Shown: one piece after another, positions 8,813-18,095 of the stretch | Position numbering within the stretch: position 1 is the first letter of the stretch | How the letters are laid out: every line of letters begins with the position of its first letter | Assembly (NCBI GenBank): GCA_964451365.1 | Contig: CAYVIB010000022.1 | Span: 26,968 to 90,967 of the forward strand | Length of the DNA: 64,000 nucleotides | Source of the DNA: CAYVIB01 sp964451365 | GTDB taxonomy: Bacteria > Pseudomonadota > Gammaproteobacteria > Pseudomonadales > Cellvibrionaceae | Direction of reading: 5' to 3' | Translations under genes and position numbers: made by a program | The notes under the pieces: generated by a model | Database searches by the model: none | Told to the model about the DNA's origin: nothing | The model's input: the letters and a program-made list of their open reading frames with translations, nothing else

Positions 8813-10147
8813 ATGATTAAAGGTTACCTTTCGCGCCAACTGCCCCACGGACAGGCGTTCCGCCTGGCCTGGCCTATGATACTGGCGAATATATCCACCC
8901 CCACAATGGGTCTGGTGGACACCGCCATGCTGGGGCACCTGGACAGTGCCCGGTTTATGGGCGCCGTGGCAATAGGCGCCAATGTCCTGGCATTTATGTT
9001 CTGGGTGTTCGCCTTCCTGCGCATGGGAACGACGAGTCTGGCGGGAAGGGCGTTTGGCGCGGAAAACGTCCTTGAGGTGCTCGGCCAATTGTTTCGGAAT
9101 TCAGCCATTGCCGTCACCCTGGGTTTGCTTATTATCGCGCTGCAGTTCATTACCATCCCGCTGGCCATGAAATTGATGGCACCCGAAATGGAACTTCGGG
9201 CGCTGGCATCAAGCTACTGCCATATCCGCATCCATTCGGCCCCGGCCGTGCTGGTGACGTATGTAATCATTGGCTGGTTTATAGGTCTTCATAACACCCG
9301 AATTCCACTGCTGATTACCGTAAGCGCCAATCTACTCAATATCGCCCTCGACTACCTCTTTATTATGGAACTGGGGTGGGAGAGCGATGGCGCCGCAATT
9401 GCCTCTTTGACGGCGGAATATTTTGCCCTGTTACTGGGCGTCATTTCCGTCGCGGGTTACTTGCATAAAGCCGGATGGCGGCTCACCCGACCGATCCGCT
9501 ACTTTGAGCATGTGCAATGGCGGGCATTGTTCAATTTCAATTCGGACCTTTTTATACGGACCAGCATCTTATTATTTGTATTTAATTTTTTTACCGCCCA
9601 AAGCGCGGACCTGGGGCAATATGTCCTGGCGGCCAACGCCATTATCATGCAGTTGGTAATGTTTACCTCGCTCGCGCTGGATGGTTACGCTCATGCAGCC
9701 GAAACAATGATCGCCCGCGCGACGGGTGCCAGAAGTTCCGCTTCCTTTTACCGGGCATCCGCGGCCACAACGGTCGCCGCCGTTGGCATTGCACTGGTGT
9801 TGTCGGGATCGTTCTGGCTGTCAAGCGGGATTATCGGATCGCTGATGAGCGACTTGCCGGCGGTGAGGCAAACCCTGAGTGCCTACACCATCTGGCTATA
9901 CCTGTTACCACTGACGAGCGTCTGGTGTTATTTACTGGACGGGATTTTTATTGGCGCTGGCAAAACCCGGATTATGCGCAATTATATGCTTATAGCGGTG
10001 CTATTAATTTTTATACCTTTATGGTGGCTTTTGCGGCCACTAAATAACCACGGTTTATGGGCGGCGTTCACAGTTTTTAACTTTTTTCGTGGCGTTTCGC
10101 TCGGGTTCGCCTACCTGAGGCTTTCCGCTTCGAACCGCTGGTTTTAA
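8813..10147 (+). CDS. MATE family multidrug/toxin efflux transporter (DinF-like)
   Basis: This 444-residue protein has about twelve membrane helices in two similar halves. The N-terminal segment LAWPMILANISTPTMGLVDTAMLGHL is typical of the MATE family, closest in style to DinF. Such proteins export cationic compounds in exchange for sodium or protons. The substrate cannot be told from sequence. It is a single-gene unit, followed by a hairpin at 10167-10184. Confidence 0.92.
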   Translation: MIKGYLSRQLPHGQAFRLAWPMILANISTPTMGLVDTAMLGHLDSARFMGAVAIGANVLAFMFWVFAFLRMGTTSLAGRAFGAENVLEVLGQLFRNSAIAVTLGLLIIALQFITIPLAMKLMAPEMELRALASSYCHIRIHSAPAVLVTYVIIGWFIGLHNTRIPLLITVSANLLNIALDYLFIMELGWESDGAAIASLTAEYFALLLGVISVAGYLHKAGWRLTRPIRYFEHVQWRALFNFNSDLFIRTSILLFVFNFFTAQSADLGQYVLAANAIIMQLVMFTSLALDGYAHAAETMIARATGARSSASFYRASAATTVAAVGIALVLSGSFWLSSGIIGSLMSDLPAVRQTLSAYTIWLYLLPLTSVWCYLLDGIFIGAGKTRIMRNYMLIAVLLIFIPLWWLLRPLNNHGLWAAFTVFNFFRGVSLGFAYLRLSASNRWF

Positions 10148-10166
10148 ATCTGGATTCGATAGAGCA

Positions 10167-10192
10167 TAAGCAGTTTGCTGCTTAGTATTTTG
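10167..10192 (+). terminator. Probable intrinsic terminator after the MATE gene
   Basis: TAAGCAG at 10167-10173 pairs with CTGCTTA at 10178-10184 around a TTTG loop. The moderately T-rich stretch GTATTTTGT follows. It starts 20 bases after the stop codon. The T tract is imperfect, so efficiency is uncertain. Confidence 0.55.
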
Positions 10193-10361
10193 TCATCTAT
10201 CGCCTTGTAATCAGGGAAATATGGTTTACTTTAAATAGCAGAGCATCTGCATTCCAAAGGAACCTCGTATTGAGTCCTGCAGCCGCTATCTTATGATGTA
10301 CAAAAATTCCAAGAACCAATCAACAAGAATGTAGGCGCTTAGGCTTATTTGACCATTACGA

Positions 10362-11039
10362 ATGAGTGAGCAACGTATTTTGCAGATTCGAGAATCCATA
10401 GCTGTAGCTCGAAAAACAGAAGCTGAAAAACATACCCTGGAGTACTACCTGAAGGACAGGCTGCCCAGCCTGCACCATTCCATTACACTGCCTGAAGAAA
10501 ACCCGCACCAGGCATTACTGGAATTTGTCATACGTTATATCGAGCATGTGCCGGATTTTATCGAAGCGCTGGTCGAACTTACCCAGGATGCCGGCATTTA
10601 CGATTACGCCAAGACGTTCATCGCTATTGCCGAAGATTATTTCCTTAAACCGCGCGAGTTAATGAACGAGCGGTCAGGAATGCAACTGTTAATAGACGAA
10701 GCTTACCTGGCCCACCGCTTGATCGAGGAAATCAACGACCGGATTACATTGGTTTGCGGTATTCCCCTGGCGCCACTCGATACCACACTTTCAAACATTA
10801 TCGTGCACGATATTCTCGGCGAAGAATTTGCCAACCAGTTGGACCTGGCGGTGCACTACGCCATAGAGGCTTTGTTTAACACCGATTCGCTGTTGCGGGA
10901 TGATAACTTCAAGAATTATGTCAACAAGCACAAGTACAACGGCTGGGACGAGGTAAAAAAACGCTGGCCCTGCCTGGCCGAGGATTCAGCCATTTCACTG
11001 AACCTGACGCACTCAACGATGAGTTCCTTTCTACACTAA
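10362..11039 (+). CDS. Conserved hypothetical cytoplasmic protein
   Basis: This 225-residue acidic, mostly alpha-helical protein has no signal peptide or membrane helix. I do not recognise a named domain. The central part (about 85-165) is rich in Asp and Glu, for example NERSGMQLLIDEAYLAHRLIEEIND, which could bind a metal or form a helical bundle, but this is speculation. Codon use resembles its neighbours, so it appears to be a real and long-resident gene. It stands alone between the MATE gene and the convergent yheV-prlC pair. Confidence 0.7.
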   Translation: MSEQRILQIRESIAVARKTEAEKHTLEYYLKDRLPSLHHSITLPEENPHQALLEFVIRYIEHVPDFIEALVELTQDAGIYDYAKTFIAIAEDYFLKPRELMNERSGMQLLIDEAYLAHRLIEEINDRITLVCGIPLAPLDTTLSNIIVHDILGEEFANQLDLAVHYAIEALFNTDSLLRDDNFKNYVNKHKYNGWDEVKKRWPCLAEDSAISLNLTHSTMSSFLH

Positions 11040-11088
11040 CACTGCCGTAACTTATTAGTGGCTCGGTCTTTTTTACCCGCGGCCAAGC

Positions 11089-11340
11089 TCATTTTTCCGG
11101 CTTCTCCTTCCCGCCTTCCGGAAATATCAGCACCTGGGTTTCAGCGGCGATCTCTTCGCGGCTGCGATTAACGCGGGTATCGACTTCGCGAACCCGCTGC
11201 TCAAAAAACATCTCGTCCTTGAATCCACAACTGACGCATTCACGGTATTTTTTTTCCCAATCCTGGTAGGTAACAATTTTATCTACCCCTGAACATTGGG
11301 GACAAACCGCCCCGGCAATAAAACGTTTTTTTACTGTCAT
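11089..11340 (-). CDS. YheV-like putative zinc-ribbon protein
   Basis: This 83-residue protein opens with MTVKKRFIAGAVCPQC and carries a second pair, CVSCGF, so four cysteines can form a zinc ribbon (about residues 13-38). This is the pattern of the YheV/DUF2387 family, whose function is unknown. The start codon overlaps the prlC stop codon by four bases (ATGA), indicating translational coupling. The C-terminal tail is charged and probably flexible. Confidence 0.85.
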   Translation of the reverse strand: MTVKKRFIAGAVCPQCSGVDKIVTYQDWEKKYRECVSCGFKDEMFFEQRVREVDTRVNRSREEIAAETQVLIFPEGGKEKPEK

Positions 11341-13388
11341 GCCGCAATACCCGAATGCTTGAGCAGCGCTTCCGGTGAAGGTTCACGGCCGCGGAAATTT
11401 TTAAACAACTCCATCGCATCTTCCGAACCTCCTTTTTCCAGAATTTCGGTAAGAAACCGATAGCCGGTGGACTCGTCAAAAATGCCGTTCTCTTCAAATG
11501 CCGCGAATGCATCGGCGGACAACACTTCGGCCCATTTATAACTGTAGTAGCCTGCCGCGTAACCGCCGGCAAAAATATGGGTAAAGCTGTTTTGAAACTT
11601 ATTGAACCCGGGAGGGACCAGTACCGCCACCTGATTTCGCACATCATCCAGAAGCTTCTGAATGCCGGTGAAATTTTCCGTTCCATACTCCATGTGCAAA
11701 CGGAAGTCGAACAAGGCAAATTCCAGCTGCCGCACCATTTGCATCGCCGCCTGGAAGTTTTTACTGGCCAGCATGTTATTCAGCAGGTCTTCCGGCAGGG
11801 GTTCACCGGTCTGGTAGTGACCGGACAGGAATTGCAGCACCTCCTTCTGCCAGCAAAAATTTTCCATAAACTGGCTCGGCAGTTCCACCGCATCCCAGGC
11901 GACGCCGTTAATTCCGCTAACGGCGGCAATATCAATTTTGGTCAGCATATGATGAAGACCGTGGCCGAATTCGTGAAACAATGTCGTTACTTCATTGTGG
12001 GTAAGCAATGCAGGCCTGTCGCCAACCGGACCATTGAAATTGCAGATCAGAAACGCCACGGGAAGTTGCAGGCCTGCCCTTGTCTGCCGTCGCGCGCGGC
12101 AGTCCGCCATCCAGGCACCGCCGCGCTTTTTCGTTCGCGCGTATAAATCAAAATAAAAACTGGCAATGGCATTGCCGTCCTTAAAAATTTCGTAGTAGTG
12201 CGCGTCCGGGTGCCAGGTTTCCGCCTGCGAACTGGATTTTATTTCAAGGCCATAAAGTTTTTGCGCCACTGAAAACAAACCCTCAATTACCTTTTGCGCG
12301 GGAAAATATTGCCTTATCTCTTCCTGCGAAACCCGGAATTTGTGCTGTTTCAATTTTTCGGAATAATAAGGCACGTCCCACGCTTCCAGATTCTCCACCC
12401 CGAACTCATCCCGCGCGTAACTGCGCAATTCCTCCAGTTCCTTCTGTGCATGGGGGCGGGATTTTTCCGCCAGATCCGTCAAAAAACTCACCACCTGTTC
12501 AGTGGACTCCGCCATTTTGGGCGCGATGGAAAGTTCGGCATAGTTGTTAAAGCCCAGCAGCGCCGCCAGTTCCTGCCGCAACCCGAGGATTTTTTCCATC
12601 AGTTCCGTATTGTCCCACTTGCCCGCGTTGGGGCCCTGGTCGGATGCCCGCGTGGCGAAGGCGACGTACATTTCCCGCCGCAGTTCGCGGCTGTCGGCAT
12701 AGGTCATAACATCGAGGTACACGGGGATATCGAGGGTAAATACATACCCTTGCAGCTTGCGGTCCCCAGCGGCTTTGCGCGCGGCAGAGATCGCCATTTC
12801 CGACAAGCCGGAGAGTTCGTTTTTATCGATAATCTGTTTGCACCAACCCTGGGTGGCATCCAGTACATTGTTGGCAAACCGCGTGGTCAGACTGGAAAGT
12901 TCCTTGCGAATTTCTCCAAACCGCGCCTTGGCTTCCCCTTCCAGGGCGACGCCTGACAAGCGAAAATCCCGAATGGCATTGTTTACCACCTGTTGTTGCG
13001 ACCGGGTCAACCCACTAAAGTCATCGCCGGCTTTTAGCTGCTCGTAGGCCTGGTACAAGGATTTATTCTGCCCAATGCGTGTCTCATAGGCAGTAAGTGC
13101 CTGTTGCGCCTCCTCGTAGGCTGCCCGCAATTCATCGCTGTTCATAACGGAGTTAAGGTGGCTCACGGGCGCCCAGGCCTGTGCCAGCCGGTCATCGCGC
13201 TCTTCGATAGGCTCCACCAGGCTTTGCCAGCTCACCTTTTCCAGCGCGTTCAACTGTTGTTCCAGCGCATTTTCGTTCTGTTCAACCAGGTCTTTTATGG
13301 CCGGTAAAACATGGTCCGCCGAAATGGAGGAAAACGGCGGCAGGCGGTGCGGTTGCAAAAGTGGATTGGTCGTGGACGACTTGGTCAT
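11337..13388 (-). CDS. prlC: Oligopeptidase A (M3 metallopeptidase)
   Basis: This is a cytosolic zinc oligopeptidase that degrades short peptides, including cleaved signal peptides. The zinc site HEFGH is at residues 472-476 of the chosen product, and the family segments GGAWMADCR and FAGGYAAGYYSYKWAEVL are present. The frame is open to 13466, but homologues begin a few residues before NPLLQP. I therefore prefer ATG at 13388, giving 683 residues against about 680 in E. coli. The upstream stretch holds near-identical copies of a 15-base unit (MTKLSMTKS), so several ATG codons are possible and none has a strong binding site. Confidence 0.95.
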   Translation of the reverse strand: MTKSSTTNPLLQPHRLPPFSSISADHVLPAIKDLVEQNENALEQQLNALEKVSWQSLVEPIEERDDRLAQAWAPVSHLNSVMNSDELRAAYEEAQQALTAYETRIGQNKSLYQAYEQLKAGDDFSGLTRSQQQVVNNAIRDFRLSGVALEGEAKARFGEIRKELSSLTTRFANNVLDATQGWCKQIIDKNELSGLSEMAISAARKAAGDRKLQGYVFTLDIPVYLDVMTYADSRELRREMYVAFATRASDQGPNAGKWDNTELMEKILGLRQELAALLGFNNYAELSIAPKMAESTEQVVSFLTDLAEKSRPHAQKELEELRSYARDEFGVENLEAWDVPYYSEKLKQHKFRVSQEEIRQYFPAQKVIEGLFSVAQKLYGLEIKSSSQAETWHPDAHYYEIFKDGNAIASFYFDLYARTKKRGGAWMADCRARRQTRAGLQLPVAFLICNFNGPVGDRPALLTHNEVTTLFHEFGHGLHHMLTKIDIAAVSGINGVAWDAVELPSQFMENFCWQKEVLQFLSGHYQTGEPLPEDLLNNMLASKNFQAAMQMVRQLEFALFDFRLHMEYGTENFTGIQKLLDDVRNQVAVLVPPGFNKFQNSFTHIFAGGYAAGYYSYKWAEVLSADAFAAFEENGIFDESTGYRFLTEILEKGGSEDAMELFKNFRGREPSPEALLKHSGIAA

Positions 13389-13477
13389 GGATAGTTTGGT
13401 CATGGATAGTTCGGTCCTGTTTAATGGATCACGTGTACTGCGTATCATACGTATTAACTTAGACAATGGAGGCGCTG

Positions 13478-14047
13478 ATGTTCGATTCCAATGACTTAAA
13501 TCCCACTTCTTCCCGAATCCGGCCTTACAAAGGCGTACTACCCAAGTTGGGGGAGCGCGTTTATATCGATCCGGCGGCGGTGGTCATTGGTGAGGTGGAA
13601 CTGGCGGACGATGTTTCCGTCTGGCCGGGCGCGGTGATTCGCGGCGACATGCACTACATCCGGGTGGGAGCGCGGACCAGTGTGCAGGACAATGCCGTGC
13701 TGCATATCACCCACGCCAGCGATTACAATCCCGGCGGCTGGCCGTTGATCATCGGCGAGGATGTCACCATTGGTCACCGCGCCTGCCTGCACGGCTGCAA
13801 AGTGGGCAATCGGGTGCTGGTGGGTATCGGAGCCACCATTCTGGATGGTGCCGTTGTTGAGGACGAAGTCATGGTCGCCGCCGGTGCCCTGGTGCCGCCG
13901 GGGAAAACACTGGAAAGCGGTTTCCTTTATGTGGGCAGCCCCTGTAAACCGGCGCGTCCGCTGAAAGAGTCGGAGCAGTCGTTCTTCACCTACTCCGCGA
14001 AAAACTATGTCAACCTGAAAAATGATTATCTGTTGGGGACTTTTTAA
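13478..14047 (+). CDS. Gamma-class carbonic anhydrase-like left-handed beta-helix protein
   Basis: This 189-residue protein is built from hexapeptide repeats that form a left-handed beta-helix. Segments VVIGEVELADDVSVWPGAVIRGDM, VLHITHA and IGHRACLHGCKVG contain the metal-binding histidines of gamma-carbonic anhydrases (YrdA/PaaY group). Activity can be absent in this group, so enzyme function is unproven. The start is ATG 13478, with GGAGG at 13468-13472 as the ribosome binding site; an ATG at 13466 would place that site inside the gene. It is divergent from prlC. Confidence 0.93.
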   Translation: MFDSNDLNPTSSRIRPYKGVLPKLGERVYIDPAAVVIGEVELADDVSVWPGAVIRGDMHYIRVGARTSVQDNAVLHITHASDYNPGGWPLIIGEDVTIGHRACLHGCKVGNRVLVGIGATILDGAVVEDEVMVAAGALVPPGKTLESGFLYVGSPCKPARPLKESEQSFFTYSAKNYVNLKNDYLLGTF

Positions 14048-14093
14048 TATAAGCATTTCGGTCAGTTTCACCGATTATCCAAACAAATAAACC

Positions 14094-14363
14094 TAGGGCC
14101 TGTTAACACTAATTCGGTTGTCGCTGTTGTGCCTAAAAAGCCGCCAATCTAGGCGCGAGGAGTGTGGTTTGGTCATTCCAAATGAGCGACGAGCAACGAC
14201 GAGTGGCGGCTTTTTAGGCACAACCCGAAGGGCTGGGGCCATTTTTCCGCCCAGCGGCGTTATCAGTCGCTTATGTAGAATGACTACACTACGCTCCTTC
14301 TGCCTTGCTGGACGAAAAAATGGCCTCCAGCAGCGATAACCGAATTAGTGTTAACAGGCCCTA
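14094..14363. mobile_element. MITE-like non-coding element with nested inverted repeats
   Basis: A perfect 24-base terminal inverted repeat beginning GGGCCTGTTAACAC lies at 14096-14119 and 14338-14361, and similarity continues inward for about ten more bases with mismatches. A TA dinucleotide flanks each end (14094-14095 and 14362-14363), as expected for target duplication by IS630/Tc1-type transposases. Inside are two further inverted repeats: a perfect 21-base pair at 14126-14146 and 14204-14224, and an imperfect pair at 14232-14255 and 14307-14331. No open frame for a transposase is present. The assignment to IS630 is inference from the TA flanks alone. Confidence 0.72.
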
Positions 14364-14458
14364 ATATAGACGCAACTTTATAATCCCTTGATTCGTATTT
14401 AAACAATAACAGGCGGATCGGAACGTCAAACCAAAGAAACCGGAAAATTACCCTGGGT

Positions 14459-15037
14459 ATGGATTCGAAAGACGAAGAACTCGTGTCGCTGATTGCACGC
14501 TGCGCCATCCGGGATCAAACTGCGCTCAAGCAGCTTGTGGACCGGCTTGGCCCGTACCTGAATGCCGTGGCATTCCGGATCATGAAGACGGAGGACCTGA
14601 GTAATGATGTCCTGCAGGAGGCGTTTGTCCAGATATGGACCAACGCGGCATCCTATCGCCCCGACAAGTCCAGGCCGCTCACCTGGATGACGAGCATTGT
14701 GCGGTACCGGGCGCTGGATCGACTGGAAAGGGAGAAGAAGCATCAGGACAGGATACATACAGAGGATGGCGACGATCCACTTGATCGGATAGAAAGCGAC
14801 GCAAGCCCGGACGGTGAAGTGCAGACCGGTCAGGAGCGGTCACATATCGAGGGCTGCCTGGAAGAACTGAATGAGAAAGTTGGGACGGCAATCAGGCTGG
14901 CCTATATTGAAGGTTATTCAAGAGAGGAAATCGCAGGGCGATTTCGAACAAATGCCAACACGGTGAAGTCCTGGCTGCGCCGTGGGGCGGAAAGGTTGAA
15001 ACAATGTCTGGAAGCGAAACTACAAATAAGCCACTAA
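14459..15037 (+). CDS. ECF-type RNA polymerase sigma factor
   Basis: This 192-residue sigma-70 family protein has region 2 (about 20-95, with LSNDVLQEAFVQIW) and region 4 (about 130-185, with YSREEIAGRFRTNANTVKSWLRRG), and no region 3, as in extracytoplasmic-function sigma factors. The cognate anti-sigma factor overlaps its 3' end. The combination resembles the SigK/RskA type. The MITE-like element ends 95 bases upstream and may influence its transcription. Target genes cannot be read from the window. Confidence 0.93.
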   Translation: MDSKDEELVSLIARCAIRDQTALKQLVDRLGPYLNAVAFRIMKTEDLSNDVLQEAFVQIWTNAASYRPDKSRPLTWMTSIVRYRALDRLEREKKHQDRIHTEDGDDPLDRIESDASPDGEVQTGQERSHIEGCLEELNEKVGTAIRLAYIEGYSREEIAGRFRTNANTVKSWLRRGAERLKQCLEAKLQISH

Positions 15038-15747
15038 GCCCCGAGGGGTTGGCGTTTGAGTATGTAGCCGGCACGCTGCCCGCTTCCGAACGTGCCGAAT
15101 TCGAGCGCCGATTGCTTGACGATGCCGAACTGCGCGAGCAGGTGGCGTTTTGGGAAGAACAGCTCCAGCCCCTGCACGCGAATGAGGAGGAGTTGCCCCC
15201 GAAAGACGATCTCTGGAACCGGATTTCGGCCCAAATCAATCCGGCACCACCGCCGACACCTGAAACCGGCGGCGGCTTTTCCTGGGCCGCCCTGTTGCAG
15301 TGGGGGGCGCCGACCCTGGCCGCCATCGTTCTGGCGGTGGTATTGATTGGCTACTATCCCAAAACCGTGGATACCACAGCGGCGATTCCGGATTATGTAG
15401 CGGTATTGACCGATGAGAGCGGCAACGCGCTGCTAACCGCGCTCACCACCGGGGACGGGAACAGTATGTACCTGAAGTGGGAAGAGCAGCTCACGATTCC
15501 GTCCGAAAAAAGCGTGCAGCTTTGGGCAGTTTCCAAGCGGGATGGCCAGACGCGGCCGCTTGCCGTTTTTTCCAATACGCAGGTCCGGCAACTGGTGCTG
15601 GATGAAGCGGAATGGCGGCTGGTGACAGACTCGTCCTTCCTGCTGTTGACCGAGGAGGAGGAGGGCGGCTCGCCATTGGATGAGCCCAGTGAAGACCTGC
15701 TTGCCAAAGGGGTTTGTGTTCGGTTTAGCAAGGATGCGGCGATTTAG
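15004..15747 (+). CDS. Membrane anti-sigma factor (RskA-like)
   Basis: This 247-residue protein has an N-terminal cytoplasmic domain typical of anti-sigma factors (FEYVAGTLPASERAEFERRL), one membrane helix at about 95-117 and a periplasmic RskA-like domain with VQLWAVSKRDG. There is no HxxxCxxC zinc motif. The start overlaps the sigma gene by 34 bases, with GGAAAGG upstream, indicating tight coupling. Regulated proteolysis of the periplasmic domain is the usual release mechanism for this family; that is inference here. Confidence 0.9.
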   Translation: MSGSETTNKPLSPEGLAFEYVAGTLPASERAEFERRLLDDAELREQVAFWEEQLQPLHANEEELPPKDDLWNRISAQINPAPPPTPETGGGFSWAALLQWGAPTLAAIVLAVVLIGYYPKTVDTTAAIPDYVAVLTDESGNALLTALTTGDGNSMYLKWEEQLTIPSEKSVQLWAVSKRDGQTRPLAVFSNTQVRQLVLDEAEWRLVTDSSFLLLTEEEEGGSPLDEPSEDLLAKGVCVRFSKDAAI

Positions 15748-16145
15748 TTTAAGTGTTTAAGTCGCTTCGATAGCATCTGTCCAAGCCCTGGCCCGCTTCA
15801 GAGCTTCACAATGCGTCCGGGAGTGCCGGCCACTGTGCGCACTTCGTGTAGACTCCCTCACTGCCGTCCCGGCAGTGGGGGTCCGTCACAACCGCTGAAT
15901 CCCTTCGCTTCGTGCCATTATCATAAATTCACGGGCAAATCTCCCATAAATCACTTGCCAATACTTGTTTGCCCCTGCTCCTTCACGTTATCTTTACCGC
16001 TTAAGTTCTAGTTTCCCATGCGCCTTTTTTTGGCGCCTGATTCCTACTCCGGCACATCCGGAAAACCTGTATCACAAGTTCTCCAGCGATTGTTTGTTTG
16101 ATTGGTTTTCTCGCTGGCAATTACAAAAAAGCAGATACAAAGCAC
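15748..16145. other. Intergenic region with one stable hairpin
   Basis: These 398 bases hold no convincing gene. CACTGCCG at 15859-15866 pairs with CGGCAGTG at 15870-15877 around a three-base loop, and the stem can be extended by G-U pairing. There is no T tract after it, so it may be a regulatory or repeat hairpin rather than a terminator. The promoter for the leucine-rich-repeat gene should be in the later half. Confidence 0.55.
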
Positions 16146-16787
16146 ATGATCAAACAAATATTATTGGGCGGTTTTTTTTGTGGAGTAACCACTTTCGCGG
16201 CCAATGCCGAGGATATAAAAGTCGCGGACGGGAGCCTGCAGGCGTGCATTGACAAAATAGCACAGGCGGAAAAATGGACGACCGCCGAGGAGTTTACTTC
16301 CATCTCCTGCCACAGTGACGGTATCGAATCCCTGGAAGGGATAAATAAATTTAAAAACGTAAAAAAACTGTCATTTCATAAAAACAAGATCGCGAGCGTC
16401 AACATTGCCGGATTCGATTCCCTCGAACACCTGAATCTCGCCCGCAACAATTTAATCCATTTGACACTGGCTGATCTTCCCGCACTCGAAGAAGTATATG
16501 CTTTTGGCAACAAACTTGAGACGCTTGAGCTGGCAAACCTGCCCAAGCTGGAACAGTTGAAGGCCAATTCCAACGAGTTGCTCAAGTTTACCTATAAGGA
16601 TGTGCCGTCGCTGGAAAAAATTTATCTGTTCGACAATAAAATGGAAACCATCGATATTTATAACCTGCCGTCGATGAAATACATGGACGTTCGCCAAAAC
16701 CCCATGCCCGATGAATTGTACGAGGAGATGGATGCGCTAAAAGACGTAACTATTTTGCATGACGGCAATGCGGAGGATTGGCAATAA
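16146..16787 (+). CDS. Exported leucine-rich-repeat protein
   Basis: From ATG 16146 the protein is 213 residues with a signal peptide (MIKQILLGGFFCGVTTFAANA, then ED). The mature part has an N-terminal region with two cysteines and then about six leucine-rich repeats of exactly 21 residues, each shaped like LPALEEVYAFGNKLETLEL. Such repeats usually form a curved binding surface. It is probably periplasmic or surface-located. The stop is only nine bases before the porin gene, so the two may work together. An ATG at 16098 would place residues before the signal peptide and is less likely. Confidence 0.85.
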   Translation: MIKQILLGGFFCGVTTFAANAEDIKVADGSLQACIDKIAQAEKWTTAEEFTSISCHSDGIESLEGINKFKNVKKLSFHKNKIASVNIAGFDSLEHLNLARNNLIHLTLADLPALEEVYAFGNKLETLELANLPKLEQLKANSNELLKFTYKDVPSLEKIYLFDNKMETIDIYNLPSMKYMDVRQNPMPDELYEEMDALKDVTILHDGNAEDWQ

Positions 16788-16796
16788 CCAACCTGG

Positions 16797-18044
16797 ATGC
16801 GCAAAATGATAAATAAAAAGCTGTTTTTCTCCCTGGTTTCCTTGATTGCAGCCGGGTGTCCTCTTACCGGTGTCGCGGAACCGGAGCACACGTTGGATTT
16901 TTTAATGCGTGCCCGTTATGGCCATATGGAAGTCGGCGGCACCGACGGCCAAACCGCATCGGTTTTATTCAGGGGATCAGTGGCATCCAACTGGAGTGAT
17001 TATTTTCATACCCTGCTGGAGGTGGACCATGTGGAAACTTTCCTGGAAGACGACTTCAGCGACGGTGTGCGTTTTAACGGCGAGATTCTGGTACCGGATG
17101 TGCCCGGCACTGAAATTAACCAGGCATTGTTATCATTTCAGCTGGGCTCGCTTTCGCTTAACGCGGGAAGGCAGCGGATCGAGTTCGACAACGAGCGCTT
17201 TATCGGCAGTATCGATTTTTGGCAAAACGATCAGACATTCGATGCACTGCACGCCCGGTACAATTTTCTAACCAACTCCCATATATCGCAAACCTATATC
17301 GCCAATGCCAACCGCATTTTTGGCGATGATGCGGATGAGCGGTTGTCGCCTTCCGACATTAATTATGTCGCCCTGGATGGCATGCGCCCCGTTCGGTTTT
17401 GGGGTGATCACGAGCACAACACGCACCTGACCCGACTTGAGCTGCGGGAGTGGGACTATTCCCAGGTTGTCGCTTATGCCTACCTTATCGAAAACGAAGA
17501 TCTCCCGGCGGTTTCCAATGATACCTTCGGTGGCATGTACAAATTCATCTACAAAGGTGGTGCAATCAAATACCGGCTGGAATTGGAGGCGGCGATTCAG
17601 GAGCGTAGCGAAGTTCCAAACGCACCTACCACACCCTATTACCGGTTCGAGGGCGGGCTGGGATTTGACTCCTTCGAAGCCGGCTTGCGCCGCGAAGTTT
17701 TGACGGCGGAGGGCGGCGTCGAATTTATTACACCGCTGGGCTCGGGCCATGAATTCCAGGGTTGGGCCGACGCATTTTCGGCTGCCGGAACCGGCGTGGA
17801 AGATACGTCGTTAACAGTAAGTTGGCGCGACGCACCGTGGAAACTCGACCTGCGCTATCACTTCTTTAGCGAATACGACGGCAGCCGGGATTTCGGCACC
17901 GAGCTGGATTTTGATCTGACATTCAAACCGTTCGACCGACATATTTTCTTTATCCGCTTCGCGGACTTCAAAGCATCTTCCGATTACGGAAACGAACTGG
18001 TGGATCAGACCAAGGTATTTTTCAACTACAGTTTTTCCCTTTAA
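16797..18044 (+). CDS. Outer-membrane beta-barrel porin, alginate-export-like
   Basis: This 415-residue protein has a signal peptide (cut near GVAEPEH) and a long series of alternating amphipathic strands rich in Tyr, Trp and Phe, ending in FNYSFSL with the terminal hydrophobic signature of outer-membrane barrels. The segments LNAGRQRIEFDNERFIGSIDFWQN and LTRLELREW match the alginate-export (AlgE-like) porin group. The substrate is unknown. ATG at 16797 or 16806 could both serve; neither has a strong binding site. It is probably co-transcribed with the preceding leucine-rich-repeat gene. Confidence 0.85.
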   Translation: MRKMINKKLFFSLVSLIAAGCPLTGVAEPEHTLDFLMRARYGHMEVGGTDGQTASVLFRGSVASNWSDYFHTLLEVDHVETFLEDDFSDGVRFNGEILVPDVPGTEINQALLSFQLGSLSLNAGRQRIEFDNERFIGSIDFWQNDQTFDALHARYNFLTNSHISQTYIANANRIFGDDADERLSPSDINYVALDGMRPVRFWGDHEHNTHLTRLELREWDYSQVVAYAYLIENEDLPAVSNDTFGGMYKFIYKGGAIKYRLELEAAIQERSEVPNAPTTPYYRFEGGLGFDSFEAGLRREVLTAEGGVEFITPLGSGHEFQGWADAFSAAGTGVEDTSLTVSWRDAPWKLDLRYHFFSEYDGSRDFGTELDFDLTFKPFDRHIFFIRFADFKASSDYGNELVDQTKVFFNYSFSL

Positions 18045-18095
18045 CCCATTTAATCCATGGGGCGGGCAATCGCTGCGTTAACCAATCCACAAGCA

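Noticed and set aside
13466..13477. ATG 13466 as start of the gamma-carbonic anhydrase
   Set aside because: The ribosome binding site GGAGG lies inside this extension, so ATG 13478 is the better start.
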